Shown here: one piece after another, positions 45,500-58,169 of the stretch
Layout of the letters: each line of letters begins with the position of its first letter
Position numbering within the stretch: position 1 is the first letter of the stretch
Source: Arbacia lixula
Lineage: Eukaryota > Echinodermata > Echinoidea > Arbacioida > Arbaciidae
Reading direction: 5' to 3'
Assembly (NCBI GenBank): GCA_963669155.1
Contig: OZ022579.1
Span: 22,050,571 to 22,114,570, forward strand
Length of the DNA: 64,000 bases
Position numbers and translations under genes: made by a program
The notes under the pieces: model-generated
Told to the model about the DNA's origin: nothing
The model's database searches: none
What the model saw: only the letters and a program-made list of their open reading frames with translations

Positions 45500-45710
45500 C
45501 CTTGTACTTAAAGGGATACACTGTACATTGTAATTCACCCTGATATCAAGTTGGTTTAAATAAAAGAAGAATCATGACAGCAAAATAAGAGTGAGGGTTT
45601 GATGATAATCCGTCAAAGGATATGAAAATTATGATTGTTTAAAGTTTTTATTTTGTGTGCTTTTATTACAACCAACTAAATTTCAGGGTGAACTACCCCT
45701 TTAACTTGTA
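45500..45710. mobile_element. Diverged copy of the AGTTCACCCTGAA foldback family
   Basis: Left TAATTCACCCTGATATCAAG TTGGTTTAAA, then GATAATCCGTCAAAGGATAT; right CCAACTAAATTTCAGGGTGA ACTACCC. Same plan as 62811-63246 but about half as long. Confidence 0.7.
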
Positions 45711-46129
45711 GTACCAGTACTGATACTCAGAAAGGAAGATGTAGAGAAACAGAGAAGAGTATTGTACGATGCATAGAGGATTAAGGGTGAGGGTGAGGAT
45801 TAAGAGGGAGAGGGAAGGAAAGAGAGATTGATAGGGAATGGGAAAGACAGGAGAGAGATACTGTACATCAGCAGGGCTGCCAACCTAAATCAAAACATTC
45901 CAGTATTCTAAAGGCTGAAAATCAGTATTTTCATGGATAAATCAGTATTTTCAAATAGTCACAATAGAACAACCCATGATTTAGAACTTTAAAATCAGTA
46001 TTTTGTATGAAACCTTCTGTATTTTCTCAAATTTGAGTATGAAATACTGAAAATCAGTACATGTACTACTTGGCAGCTCTGTAAATGTATTATAAAATGT
46101 TGATCACTATCACTGTAGTTTACATGTTA

Positions 46130-46650
46130 CTACTATAAATCTACATGTACATACTGTATAATGTATACAAATCTATATCACTGCATTGAAATAATACAAC
46201 ACAAATGTTGAGTATACGTACACATGTACTGTTGTACATGTACCATTGTACATGTACATGAGCTAACAAAAACAAAATTCTTCATTGATTCAAGCACATG
46301 TACATTTAGATACTGGTGTATGTATCATATTGTATTAAAGTTTACATGATGCAAATGTACAGTACATGTACAGTACATGTACAGGTACATGTATGTACAT
46401 GTACATAGACATTAATTAAGTGTGTACAGGTACATACTAGCTGACATTTCTAAACTTGTAATTTTACTGTGCGAAGATGGTAATCACACTCAACTTTTTC
46501 TTCTACTCCTACATGTACATTGAAGTCCTTAAAAAGGCAATTACATACAGTACACCATGCACCTTTGTGGAATACAGTGCACATGTATGTACATGTATAC
46601 ACTAATGTACCGTGTAGGAAAGCTACACACAGAATCGTACTTTTCAGGTA
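46130..46650. repeat. TACATGTA-dense stretch
   Basis: The palindromic words ACATGTAC, TACATGTA and GTACATGTAC occur many times (for example 46229-46262 and 46359-46402, where they run head to tail). There is no tandem period, so it is enrichment, not a satellite. A second dense stretch is at about 53470-54020. Confidence 0.7.
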
Positions 46651-47742
46651 TGAACTAAAGTCTCCTGCGATCCGTGATGACTCATAGCTCTGTGTAGAGC
46701 GAATGTGCCCATGTCATGACAACACATTTTCACAATAAAAAAAAGAGAACATTAGAACCAATGTGGAACTTGTACTGTATTCACTTCTTCATTTCACCAT
46801 AACTGATGATGAAGAATTCTTTCTTAAGAAAAATCTGTGGTATGGTACAGTATACGAATGAGCATCAAGCTTGTACCAATAAACATTTAGTACCTTTTGT
46901 TTTCAAGATCACTTTATCAGCTACTCAGGAGCCATAAAATGCCCAGTTTATAGCTAAATTATTGCAACATTTTAAATGTAAATTCAGAGGGAAAACACAT
47001 AACATCACATTTTGCAGTTTTTTTTTTTTTTTTTTTTTTTGGGGGGGGGAAGGGTAATAAACATGTTGACAACATCCACTGTGCACTGCAGTCTTTAGAA
47101 TGTTTTTGTACAGAAGCGAGATTGCATGATTGAAATGTACAGAGTATAGTACAGGTAGACTACATGTGTACATGTACTGTATATGTACACTCTATGTACT
47201 TGTACATGATGAAGTATTAAACTGATTCGTCTGTGTACAATGCATACCCCTGAGGCCGAGTGGATTAATAAAACATCTGTCCCAACAAGACATACATGTA
47301 ATTAGGGTTCAAACTTGCAGCAAAATGCAAAATTTCAAAATAATTTTTTTTTTATCATATGCAGAAGAAAGTCTGTTCATTACTGGGCAAAATAAAAGTC
47401 ACTAAAGAAATGTCGATCATTATGATATTTGCATCCTTGTGACTGTTTTTTTACGATATACAAGATGAAAGAAATTGGCAGTGCATAATTTCAAGCCACT
47501 GTAAGTGAATACTTAGTATTCAAGTGATTATGATTTTTTTAAAATTGTTTAATTATTTATCACATTATCACACTATCTATAAGCTTTCTTCACTCTGGTC
47601 AACTGATATACTTACCAGTATAATAAGAAAAAGAATGTTATAGGGACAGGAACTTTAAGTGAGTGGAGCACTGTATAAAAATTTTAGAAGACATGTAAAA
47701 CTCAAAACAGTGCATACAATGTACATTGTAGATGGTACATCT
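46651..47742. other. No gene seen
   Basis: AT-rich, with a long T-run followed by a G-run at 47018-47049. No coding frame is supported. Probably upstream intron or intergenic DNA of the TCF20-like gene. Confidence 0.4.
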
Positions 47743-47854
47743 GGGGCCATATATACATGAAACTTTACTACCATAAGCCTGGTTAGTTACTGAAGTGCAT
47801 CGAATTGCATGCATTGTAGTAACTAGGCTAGTAAATTTTCATGAATACGGCCCC
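47743..47854. mobile_element. GGCCATATTCATGAAA MITE, copy 2 (112 bp)
   Basis: GGGGCCATATATACATGAAA CTTTACTACC at the left and GGCTAGTAAATTTTCATGAA TACGGCCCC at the right, with central TTGCATGCA. Closely matches 38077-38181. Confidence 0.85.
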
Positions 47855-50800
47855 TGGTGCCGTTGAACAGAGCGTGATTGAGCTGGGAATCCTGTCGTCC
47901 CATGCCGTTGGAGGTCATGGGAACATTTGAAAGAAGGGTTGTCCTATTTGCAAAGATCATGGAACTCGGCAGGAATCAGCAGTATGATACCCTAACGATA
48001 ACATGTACATGTATGAAATCTCACAGTCAAAGCTTCACAAACATTTTCTTGACAAGTTAAAAACTACCGGTATCCTTGTTATATGTTTGGAACGCAGGGA
48101 GCATAGTCAACATTCTAATCGTATTGTCCCTGTCAGCCTGCCCCAAAACCTCTTTAAAATTTTCTGATCCCTTTAAAATCAGTTTCCATTTGTAATATTG
48201 GGAGGAAAGTTATGATAAAGTATCTTCTTCCATTTTCTGTGGTTTTAACAAAATTTAAATTGTTTTGACCCGCACAAGGGAAACACTGTCTTTAAGCTCG
48301 GAATCCTGTTGTCCCATGCCATTCGATTTCATGGGAATATTTTATATGGGCCTAATACAAATACTGTCCGCTGCTTTGTCCTCTAGTTACACCATTGATT
48401 GTAAACAGAGCCATACCTGTACAGAGAAGACAGTCATTTCTGGGGAGCTACTGTACTTTTCTAGCCTGAAATCATGTACATTGTATCCAACACCCTGAAC
48501 TTTGTTTTTGGATTATGTACAGTACATGTATTACATGCCCTTTATGAAGAATGAATATTTTTCACATGGGTTAAATTGCCCAGAACCCTCATCCAATTTC
48601 TTCACTGAAGCCATCCATACAGAACATATGTAAAAAAAAAACAACAACAACATGCAAAACTGATATATATACCTACTATGCATAATTTGCGGGAAGTTGG
48701 GAATGAACTGAAAGGTTGAGCTCTAACTGTCTGCCCACAGTACATGTATAGTACAGTCATATTCTTCCTGGTTAACAGACTACAGGAGTGCATGGACATA
48801 CATGTAACATAGTATATTAACAGCTACATGTACATATGTCTGGTAACACAGACTACATGCTCTCCCCAAGGGAAAAGCAAAGTTAACACACTCAACTGTG
48901 TCCATGCACATCATAGACTACAACGTACATGTTATGTACATTGTATGTAAGCAAGCTCCTCCTGGAAGTAGGCTAGGCACAGTACCCCTAATCTCCATGT
49001 TTTCAGCTGACCACATTTGCTATGATGTTTATTCTGCCAGGTCACATTTCTCCCAAAGCCTGCTGAGACTGCTGTGAGTGCAACCACTCTGGTAGCCTCG
49101 CTCCCAAGCTCTTAGCCATTTCTAAACCAAATTATTCCATGTAAGAGTCTGGCTGCAGTAGACTACTAGCAATCGAGAGTTCATCTCTGGCTGAGACTAC
49201 AATAACGGAGAAAAGATGAAAATGATTAGTGACTTGTCTTATGAGTGCGTGACTCTATTTGTCAGTTTTGATGAGAAATATCCAGCAGGCTGGAAGCTAG
49301 GCCAGCTAGCAGGCCTCAGGCTGTCTGTCTGTCTGGCCTTCCATCCACCACTGCACTGGTACCAGAGTACATGTAGTTATGTTCTACATGGGACAAACTG
49401 GACTGGATGGCTCTGTATACCTGTGCATTTACTGTTCTGCATACCATGTGCACGAACTAGTCCAGTATTGAACAGGTGCAATGCATACAATGTACTGCCC
49501 TATGTGTGTGTGAGAATTGTAGTTTAGTTTGAGCCTGTGTGAACTACACTGCAGTATATCTTTACATGAAGGTGTGTTTATCACCTCTATTCTGGCCTAC
49601 ATATATAATCAACGTTTTCAAACGTGTTTCAGGCTAATGCTTGCAGAACACACACAAGCGCATTTTGTTACATGACTAGCCTCCCCAGCTTAAATTCTTT
49701 CCTTTTCTGTCGGTCCCGATGTTTGAGAAAAATGAGTGTCACGCGCGAGATCGTGAGATGGACCATGAATGCGCGAGTAGCTCTTTAAAATCTTGGTAGC
49801 TCTGACATGTACACTTCTACATGTATACATGTATTAAGAAATGCTGATTCTACCTTAAGAATGTTGATATACATGTAAATGTGCCCTTTGTTGAAGGAGA
49901 GTGTTGTAATGAGATTTTAAATGTAGAGTTAGAGGTAAAAAACTAATAAATTTGGCTTGATGGAAAGGAAGAATTATTCAATTGTTCAATTAATCAGTGG
50001 AAAATGAACAGTCTCCACTCATGAGAAATAGTTTATATCAACTGAAGAAAAATCAGAGAATCTTTGACCAAAATCGGACAAGAAACAAAAGAAAGGTTCA
50101 GCAACTTAAAAAACCATGTTAATCATGAAAATAGGTGAAGTCATGATGTCACAGGAGAGATAAATGAAGCAGCAACAAGTCTAGCAACAGGCAAATGTTA
50201 CATTTCTCTCCTTTGTTGAACAATGAATTAATTATTTCATGCAAAATAACGTCTCTACAGCCTAGAGAGCCTAGGCATGTCAAATTATTAATGCACATAC
50301 TGTATTTTTTTTTTAATTTTGTTTGTTTTGTATGTTTGTTTGTTTGTGGGGGTTTTGAGGGGTTACTGCTTAAATTCTTTCCTTATCTGCGATACCATAA
50401 CCCCGCCCTTTAGAAATTTACAACAGCTGTAACTGTTATTAATCGTATGATCTTGCTCAAAAGTTTCACTGATCATGTGAACAATTATTTACAAAGACTG
50501 TGACAAAAAATGTACTTTCTAATAGTTAGTGTATTACATGTATATGTACAGTGAAGTGCAAAATAACACAGGACTAAGGATATTAAGCCCCTGCAAAATG
50601 CCTGAAATGATAATATTAGCCCCTGTGAAAAAAAAAAACAATTTTCTTTCTCAGTCAGTGTGTTTGTTTCATGATGTCATTTTAGCCCACATACAGTGTA
50701 CACTTTGTTTTTTCCTCTAGCGCACTTCTGATAGTATACTGTAAACCATGCCAAAAATATCCAAGCCTTTAAACAGTGCCTTGCCTACATTACATGTTAA

Positions 50801-51547
50801 GTACATGTTTCACATTTCACACTGCATACAGTACGTTTCTTCTATATTCATTCATGTACATTGTGTCCAAGACTCAATTTTGCCAAACATTCACACATTT
50901 CATGCACCCCATCATTTGTACATTATTGCACAGGTACATTGTAAATGTAATTCTACAAAATACTGTATGTTCAATTTGATGACTGCTCTATCCATCAAAC
51001 AATCCCAGCCCCATCCATAGCCCCAGCCAAGCAACAAGGATTTGTTGCTAGGCAACCATACCCTCCCTCTGTTGATTTTTCACTGAGATGCCCTTGGCCA
51101 GACCCCAATCCCATGCTGGATGTGAAAAAAATATGCATTACTGATATAAACTGGCGAGGGCTGTGGTCTATTGTGCCTGGATGTCCGTGTAGCATGGTTT
51201 ACATTTCATAATTACAGCCGGTGCTTGAATAGCACGCAGCACTCAATTCATCAAATTGTATGCATAGAAAAAGAGTCAAGCACCCTTCTGCTACATGTAC
51301 ATGTAGCGTAGCCTGGCTTCAGGCTGTTAACATTTCTAATCCCTACTGAGGGTGTCCATGTATATTGTAGTACCCTCAGGATGAGCCACTGTTCCATTCT
51401 TTCTTCTTTCTTCAGTCTTTCTCCTCTTTTCCCAGACCTTCTCATCTTATTCCAGCCTGTCTGGGCAAGAGGGAGTACATGTACAATACATTGTACAAGT
51501 GTATTTACATGGCGAGTGTGACCTCAGAACTGCAGGTACATAACATG
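47855..51547. other. No gene seen
   Basis: Contains the diverged repeat partner of 7940-8210 (about 47875-48120), with an internal echo of GGAATCCTGTYGTCCCATGC at 47888 and 48300. The rest is AT-rich with scattered TACATGTA. ORFs are composition-driven. Confidence 0.4.
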
Positions 51548-51697
51548 TACACTACAGCTCAAAGGAATTGGCATAGGGAAAGGAAAAGGGAAGAAAGGGA
51601 AGGAGCCGAAGTGTTAAACCGCGGTATATTTTGTCCAGTTCAGCATGAAACATGATGCTTTTTAGGCTAAAGCATCATGTTTAATGCTGAACTCTAT
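51548..51697. mobile_element. Foldback MITE family A, copy 5 (truncated)
   Basis: TACACTACAGCTCAAAGGAA, purine tract, GCGGTATATTTTGTCCAG, TTCAGCATGAAACATGATGC and the start of the mirrored arm (GCATCATGTTTAATGCTGAA). The rest of the right arm is lost. Confidence 0.85.
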
Positions 51698-52344
51698 GTA
51701 GAGTAAGGCCTAAAAAAAATGATGAAGAGCCTGGACGCCAGTCTACATGAGGCCAGAAGCCCAGAGGTATGTAAACAATACTAAATGCGAGGGATGTTGT
51801 AGTGATCTGCCATTCCTACATGTACCACATGTACACGATGCACTTGCTCTAATATGTAACCTGGAAATACTGTACTGTACCTACAGTGGATTTACCCGAC
51901 TTGAACGAAAATTGAAAAGAGCTGAAAAGAAGGTTTTTCATTTGAATCACTACCAGAAAATTGAAAATAAATATCCCACAATTGTCATTGAATGAAACTA
52001 CAATTAAACTCTATTAAGGGTTATGATGACAGACAGTTTCCAGGATTATTCTTTAACCTTGTACACAAAACGTGTACGCGGTATATTCAGTAGACTAATT
52101 ATATACATGTACAGTTCACCGTTTTTTTTTTTTGTTGTACTGCTCATCAACAATCATATATTGTCTTCAGACAATAACTTTAAATCCAATCAAAATCATT
52201 AAGGCCACTTGTACCAACATCAACACTTGAATAATATCCCACACCTTCTCATGTATTCTTAATATTAGTCTGTCCTACAGCCTATACTTGTAATAATGTC
52301 TAAAGAACAGTCAATTCATCATACAGTATACCCCCCCCCCAAAA

Positions 52345-52378
52345 AAAAACAACAACAACAACAACAACAACAATAACA
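52345..52378. repeat. (CAA)n microsatellite
   Basis: A C-run and A-run followed by about nine CAA units. Confidence 0.9.
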
Positions 52379-52429
52379 TCTCAATATAACATTAAATTTC
52401 TTACCAATTGATTTTCAAATTCGAAGACT

Positions 52430-53070
52430 GCTACTGTGACGCATGTTCAAAGTCCCTGTGGTAGGGAGTGTGGAGGTACATTCCATTAATCCATGGCAAC
52501 AGGCAAAGAGCACAGCCATCCGTTCACTTCTCCTCACCAAGCTTGCTTCCTCCTCAACTAAATCCTCTGCTGCCACGACAAAACGATCAGAAAAAAATCC
52601 TCCTCGAGATGAGATGAATTCTCTGCTTGGCAGTGATACTTTTTCTCTCCCCCCTCTCTAATTTCTCTCTCTCTCTCTCTTCCCTCTCCTCTCGGTTATG
52701 GCTGTCCCGAGCTCCTTCTGAATCCGTGGCGGCTGCTGATTTATGCGAGGCACTGCTCTCGACTCACTCGAAGACTCTTCCTCAGAGCAGGAATGGGCTT
52801 TCATTAATCACGAGGCTGCTGCTGCCAAGCCGAGGGAGGGGAGGGCTGAGGTAACCAACATGCGTGCGGGGCAGCTGATTGATGCTAGTGCTGAGGGTCA
52901 ATCCAGCCCTGCCTGCCTGCCTGCTTTGCCGGCGTGGTTGGTTGACTAGCGTGGTTGGTTGGGGGCTAGGCAACAGACTGGGCAGGTCGTTGGCCGCTCT
53001 CTCAATGGGCAGAGTGAGACTCCAAATGCCGGAGAGGCGGGGGGAAAACAAAGTCCAGCTCTGAGCCAGT
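52430..53070 (-). promoter_or_regulatory. CpG-richer island, candidate promoter/5' exon
   Basis: CpG words cluster (CCGTGGCGGCTG, GCCGGCGTGG, GCCGGAGAGGCGGGG, CTCGACTCACTCG) in an AT-rich region, together with a CT tract (52664-52692). About 9 kb upstream of the TCF20-like coding start, it is the best nearby candidate for that gene's promoter or untranslated first exon. The strand is inferred from that gene only. ORFs here (52443, 52743, 52782) are not recognised. Confidence 0.35.
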
Positions 53071-53469
53071 CTATGAAACAATGGCTTCCACAATTGCTTC
53101 CCCTGTATAGCCTGTACAAACAAAGCAGATATTGAAAATTCATTTTGAGTGGATGCAGTTACAATAAGCCACATTACCCATCATGTCAATCTCCTAATAA
53201 CCCTCTCAGTACCTTGGGTTCATGAATTCACTCAACAGACTTGTGATTGGCTGGTAAAGAGAGACTTAATCTATACCTCACCTACCATATTGCATGGCCT
53301 TCTGGGCTCTGGGGCGAGTACCCCGAGTTTCAAATTTTAACATTTTGGGATCTCCTTTAAAAAAGATAATAACTACACACACTTTTTCTCAAACAAAACC
53401 AAATTACCACACATCAGGGTGGCTTTGCCCTTTAAATAAATGAATGATAACCATTCTGCACCCTTTTAA

Positions 53470-54020
53470 ATGACATACATGTACAAATGGAAACATCTGT
53501 CCACGGAATCCAAATACACATGTATAGAACAGTAAATTTGTAGCATACCTACATGTACTGTACCTACATTGTACATGTACATGTATAATGAACGTCTTTG
53601 TAACAGGATTGTCAGATTTGTATCGTGTTGTCCACTCCTGTATCTGGATTTATTACTGTATGCATACATGTACATCAGTACATGTATACATGTAAATGTA
53701 TACATACTGTACAAAATTCAAATTCCAGTCAACAGGTGTTGTAAATGACCATAAACAGAACCTGTATTCTGTTTTGAAAAGTCAGTCTCATACAAAACAT
53801 TTAAGGAAGAGAAAGAAAACAACTACATGTACCAATGATTCATTTTTCATACAAATCATTCATACAATTTTTTAATTACACTTTACAGATCATAAAGATA
53901 AAGGTCATAAAATACATACCTGTACATGTACTGCCTACAATGTACTATACACAGTAGCCTACATGTACATGAAGGTAGAGTCAACACCTACATGTATGTA
54001 ATTCATTTCAATGTTGAATA
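53470..54020. repeat. TACATGTA-dense stretch 2
   Basis: Many ACATGTAC/TACATGTA words (53553-53585, 53666-53704, 53924-53971). Same pattern as 46130-46650. Confidence 0.65.
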
Positions 54021-54022
54021 GA

Positions 54023-54198
54023 CTAGCCTGGCTTTCAGGCTTTGGGACATTTCTAATTCAAACTGAACAAAGTCTAGCACTCACAAGGCAAACCAGAGAA
54101 GGAATTGAGAATGATTTATTCACTGCAGCCTGACCCGTTTATTGGATAAAATTGTAGTTTGGATTTAAAATGCCTGAACAGACTTGAAGCAAGGCTAG
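54023..54198. mobile_element. TAGCCTTGCTTCAGG foldback, copy 2
   Basis: CTAGCCTGGCTTTCAGGCTT at the left, GACTTGAAGCAAGGCTAG at the right, with CACTGCAGCCTGACCC and GTAGTTTGGATTT inside, matching words in the copy at 44834-45076. Confidence 0.65.
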
Positions 54199-55467
54199 GA
54201 AGAGACAAGTTTATACATAAAATGTCATTTGAGATATTTGTCTAGACTGAAGTGAGTCCCAATAAGTCATTTATATAAACAGCAGCAGTTCTGGTTGTGG
54301 TTTCATCACCTAATGTATTCATTCCACAAGCAAAGATAACCTACAAGAGGCTTATATGTAGGGTGAAACCCAGACTAAAATGATTGCTTTTGTTTGTGTT
54401 CACGACATGTACATATTTTGCATGTATAAACAATTACATGACAAAATACCACACTTTTTTTTTTTCTGTTCCTGGTCTAATAAAACAATATTTGAATCGA
54501 TCACAAGTCCAATCCCCTATCGGCCATGTACAGAGTTGTGATTAATTTCAATCGCAGGTCAAGTCAAAATCAATTGCAATTCTTTATATGAAAGAGCCTG
54601 GATCTGGGAAATTACATGTAGCCTGACACTAAAGTTGTGACTTCATTTAACTGAAACAATCAAAAACATGTACTGTACATGTACATTTTTTATACATGTA
54701 CATATGTAGCATGCGATGTTGTCCACCGTGGCTGATAAGCCACCAGCTGTTGATATTACGTAATGCAGCCCAGTGTCCGCTGCATGCTGATGTGTATGCA
54801 TATTTGCCAAGTAGCACATTGTTTTGTAATATTTAGAAGATAAAATTCTGGCTGATGAAGCCCACCCTACTACAGTAGACATTTATCATTCATTTGGAAA
54901 ATCAAAACATGTAGACATGTACATGTCTATGCATTCTATCAACCAATTTTGTAAACAGACACTATCATTGTTCCCTGCAAAATACCAGCCTACTTGGTAG
55001 TAATGTCAGCACTGAAGCCAGGGCCTTTTCATGTTAGCATGCACCAGGAAAAACCTGTACCTGCACAGCTAAATAGTCCTCACTTACATTGCAGTAGACC
55101 TCCCTACTTGCAAATATCTCCTCTATTATTATTTTCTTCATTTTCTATGTGTACAAGTAGACTGCCATCACTACATATAAACTATGCATTAGAATCTGCT
55201 CAGAAGGCAAAGCTTCTGTTGAGCAACTTCTTGACTGCCTGTAGTAGTGTGTACAATGTGCATGCATGAAATAATCATACTCACATTTGCAACATCTGTT
55301 TTCATAATTGCAGAAATATACTGTACATACCGGTGCTATACAGACTAATTTAAGTCAGAAATGGCAAAGACCAGGCAGTACAGATGCATTATGCCACAGC
55401 AGTGCAGTGCGTGGAACAGCACACACACACACACACACATACACACACTCACATCACACACAAACAA

Positions 55468-55498
<31 letters not shown>

Positions 55499-56099
55499 TA
55501 CACACCACACATGCTGTGTGTTGATGGTCTGTCTACAGCGCTCTGCTCTGCAACCCCATTATGTTTGGTTGGTGCCCTGCATGGGGCAATCCATGAGTGA
55601 GCTGTGCAGTGTCCCAGAATAACACACCATACCATAGGTACAATGCATTGTACAGTCTTTAGTCAGTCAGTGCAGGTAGAAAGCCCAATAGGAAGTGAGT
55701 CGAGCTGGCTGGCTAGTGGTTTGTTCTGAATTGTGCTCGCTGCGAATAACAAATGAGATACACGCTGATATATGGACAATATTCTTCAACTGAATGTCTA
55801 TGTTATTGCTGTACATTAAAAACACAAATTGTCAACATAAATGTCTATGCTATTGCTGAACATTTGAAACACCAATATTCAACTGAATATCTATGTTACT
55901 GCTGTGCATTCAAAACACAAAAGTGAACATACAATATGTAATGTCTACCGGAATGTTATTACTGAATATCAAAAACACCAACATTCAATTGAATGTCAAT
56001 GTCATCGCCATACATTCATAACATCAATATTCAACTGACTGCCAGATTATTGCCATACATTTGAAACAACAATAATTTTTATATAAATTTGGCTTCTAA
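54199..56099. other. No gene seen; CA repeat inside
   Basis: AT-rich DNA with scattered TACATGTA. 55780-56060 shows a loose repeat of phrases such as TTCAACTGAATGTCTATG, TTATTGCTGTACATT and AAAACAC at about 60-bp spacing (55785, 55841, 55878, 55944, 55984), a degenerate tandem array. No coding evidence. Confidence 0.45.
55419..55511. repeat. (CA)n microsatellite
   Basis: About 90 bp of CA with TCA, CAAA and ATA interruptions; ORFs across it are artefacts of the repeat. Confidence 0.96.
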
Positions 56100-56700
56100 G
56101 CCCTACAATTGTAATTGTGTATTGTATGAGTGAGTGACGTCATTTGTTGCAACCACGTGCGACATACTTGCATGTCATACCATCCCGGATATTTCGTGTT
56201 TTTGCCCATACCGTCCAGTGCAAGTTGAGGCGACGTTTGATGTCTTAGACAGAGTCTGCTGACTAGCTAGCCGGGCGGTTAACGGTAACCAGTGATCTAA
56301 CTAACAAGTTATACATTAGAATCTAAATTAGTAGCCCGTTGTTAGTCTGAAGCCAGCCTTTGGTACCAACCAACAATGTGCACCTATAAGCGACACTTGG
56401 ACTTGTTGGTCGCCTGTAATTACCAGCCTGTGGCTTAGTCCCTTTTGTCGTTTGTCGGTTTACCGTTGGTCAATGCGAGGCGCATCAACAGTCTATTGTT
56501 GGTCAAGTACCCGGATACGCTGGCCATTAGTATTGGACCATTTATGAGCAGATTTCAGTTAGTGCGCTGCACTGGCCATAGGGTATTTAAACCCCTACTT
56601 ACTACAATTTTGTATCACACCTGACGAAGTGTTGCAGCGGCGAACGTAATGTCGTGATCTTTTCAATTCCGTTTACCTTACATTGCGAGACAAACGATTA
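56100..56700 (+). mobile_element. Possible Penelope-like or related retroelement end
   Basis: The stretch is less AT-rich than its flanks and ends in GGTATTTAAACCCCTACTTA, then ACACCTGACGAAGTGTTGCA GCGGCGAACGTAATGTCGTG. The pattern TTTAAACCC...CCTGACGAAG...GGCGAACGT resembles the terminal CTGANGA...GAAACG block of Penelope-like elements, which carry hammerhead motifs. Here the GAAA core is GAAC and stem II is not obvious, so a working ribozyme is not supported. No reverse transcriptase frame remains. Confidence 0.35.
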
Positions 56701-56747
56701 TCAGTAGCCATTTATCCGCAATGAGTATTATATTTAGCATTAATAAC

Positions 56748-56880
56748 AATATTAGATGGCTTTTTCGGGGGATACAGACTATATTGCAATCGAAAACCAT
56801 GTCGCATCATCTTCGACTCGTGCGATATGATTTTATCTCATGCAATATAGTCTGGTGTCCCCCTCAAGGCCATCCAATAT
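56748..56880. mobile_element. 133-bp foldback MITE
   Basis: Left ATATTAGATGGCTTTTTCGG GGGATACAGACTATATTGCA, right TGCAATATAGTCTGGTGTCC CCCTCAAGGCCATCCAATAT: arms of about 38 bp, imperfect. The loop has GTCGCATCATC and CTCGTGCGATATGA. No frame of interest. Confidence 0.8.
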
Positions 56881-58169
56881 CATATCATTATTCAATTAAG
56901 TCTGCATGTACTGTCAATTTATCATTCACAAATAAAAGAAATTGCATTTGCTATCATTCATCAATCCAGAAACACTGCAACTAAGTGTAAAGTTTCTTCT
57001 GTATTGAAAAAATAATGGATCTTTATTGTGAGGTATATGAACCGTATACCAACTTTATAATGTATGTAATGCCGCAGGTGCTAGCCAAAATCATTCATCA
57101 AATCCCTGTCTTTCACTTCAAACCCATTCCAATCATGTCTATAGAGGATCAAGAGTGTTTCAGTACAAAAACACATTAATCACGCAGTGAAACAGAAGTC
57201 TGAACTTGTACATAATTTATCACATTTTTTCCCTGACCTGTATGCTTCTGTAAGTTCTAGACTGTGACACTAAACATACAATGTAGATATGCTAATTCTT
57301 TACTCTCCTGTCGAATCATATCCTAAATGTATCTGAGAATTTGTGCACACCCAATGTATCAAGAATATTGATGATACAATTATCAAACTTTGCAGACATT
57401 TTCTACTATTTACCATGCAGCAAGCCTACGTGTATAAGGCCCTGACAGCTCATATACTAGGAACATTCATGACTCTCACAATTCACAATAAAGCTTAATT
57501 TTTAAATGTTGATGTAATATTTTTTATTTTTGGCAATACACATTTTGTGTATTGAGGTAAGCGGTACAGTACGGTACATGTACGCACAGTAGTCTAGGGA
57601 AACGATACAAATTTGCCTCATTCATTCATTCATCTTCCCTTGAAAAATGCAATAAATCAACTTGTATACTAATTACAGTGGAAAATAAGTCGGACGTGAA
57701 TGAGAGGATCAGAAGAAGGCATCCCTCTGCCTGTTTTCTTCCCTTCCTTGTTATCAGCGAAATAGTCCTTCATCTAGAAGTAATCAAGCGACTCGGTAGC
57801 AAACTGAGAAATGCCGGCGGATATCAGACTGATTGCTGGCCACATTTCCTCTCTCATATTACTTCATCGAGCCCTGCTCACAGGCAGACAGAGGATTTAT
57901 CATTTCAAGATGCAAGTTCCTCTCCACAACTAAGCTTGTGGAAATGGACACACATGTACATGGCGTGTAATTTCTTTTGGAGAACAAATTTGGCATCCAT
58001 ACACATGTAGAGGTACATATACATGTACAATGCGTATGTGTACTTCTGACTTGTGATGCCAATTGTATGATCTGTAGTTTCCTGGGGTGAGAATAAATAT
58101 TTATTCCCAGGGGCTATATGTAAGTCTGGTGTTAAGAAACAAACACACTGAAATCAGCATTGAGCCTTT
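56881..58169. other. No recognised gene; one open stretch
   Basis: 57678-58010 is an open frame (MENKSDVNERIRRRHPSACF at the start) preceded by AATTACAG, with more balanced composition than its surroundings. No family matches and its end runs into TACATGTA repeats. It could be an untranslated exon of the minus-strand gene or chance. Confidence 0.3.

Noticed and set aside
55345..55635. ORFs across the CA repeat
   Set aside because: Thr/His and Val/Cys runs are translations of (CA)n.
57678..58010. 110-codon ORF as a gene
   Set aside because: It lacks a true ATG start (begins at GTG after AATTACAG), has no recognisable domain and ends in TACATGTA repeats; listed only as an open stretch.
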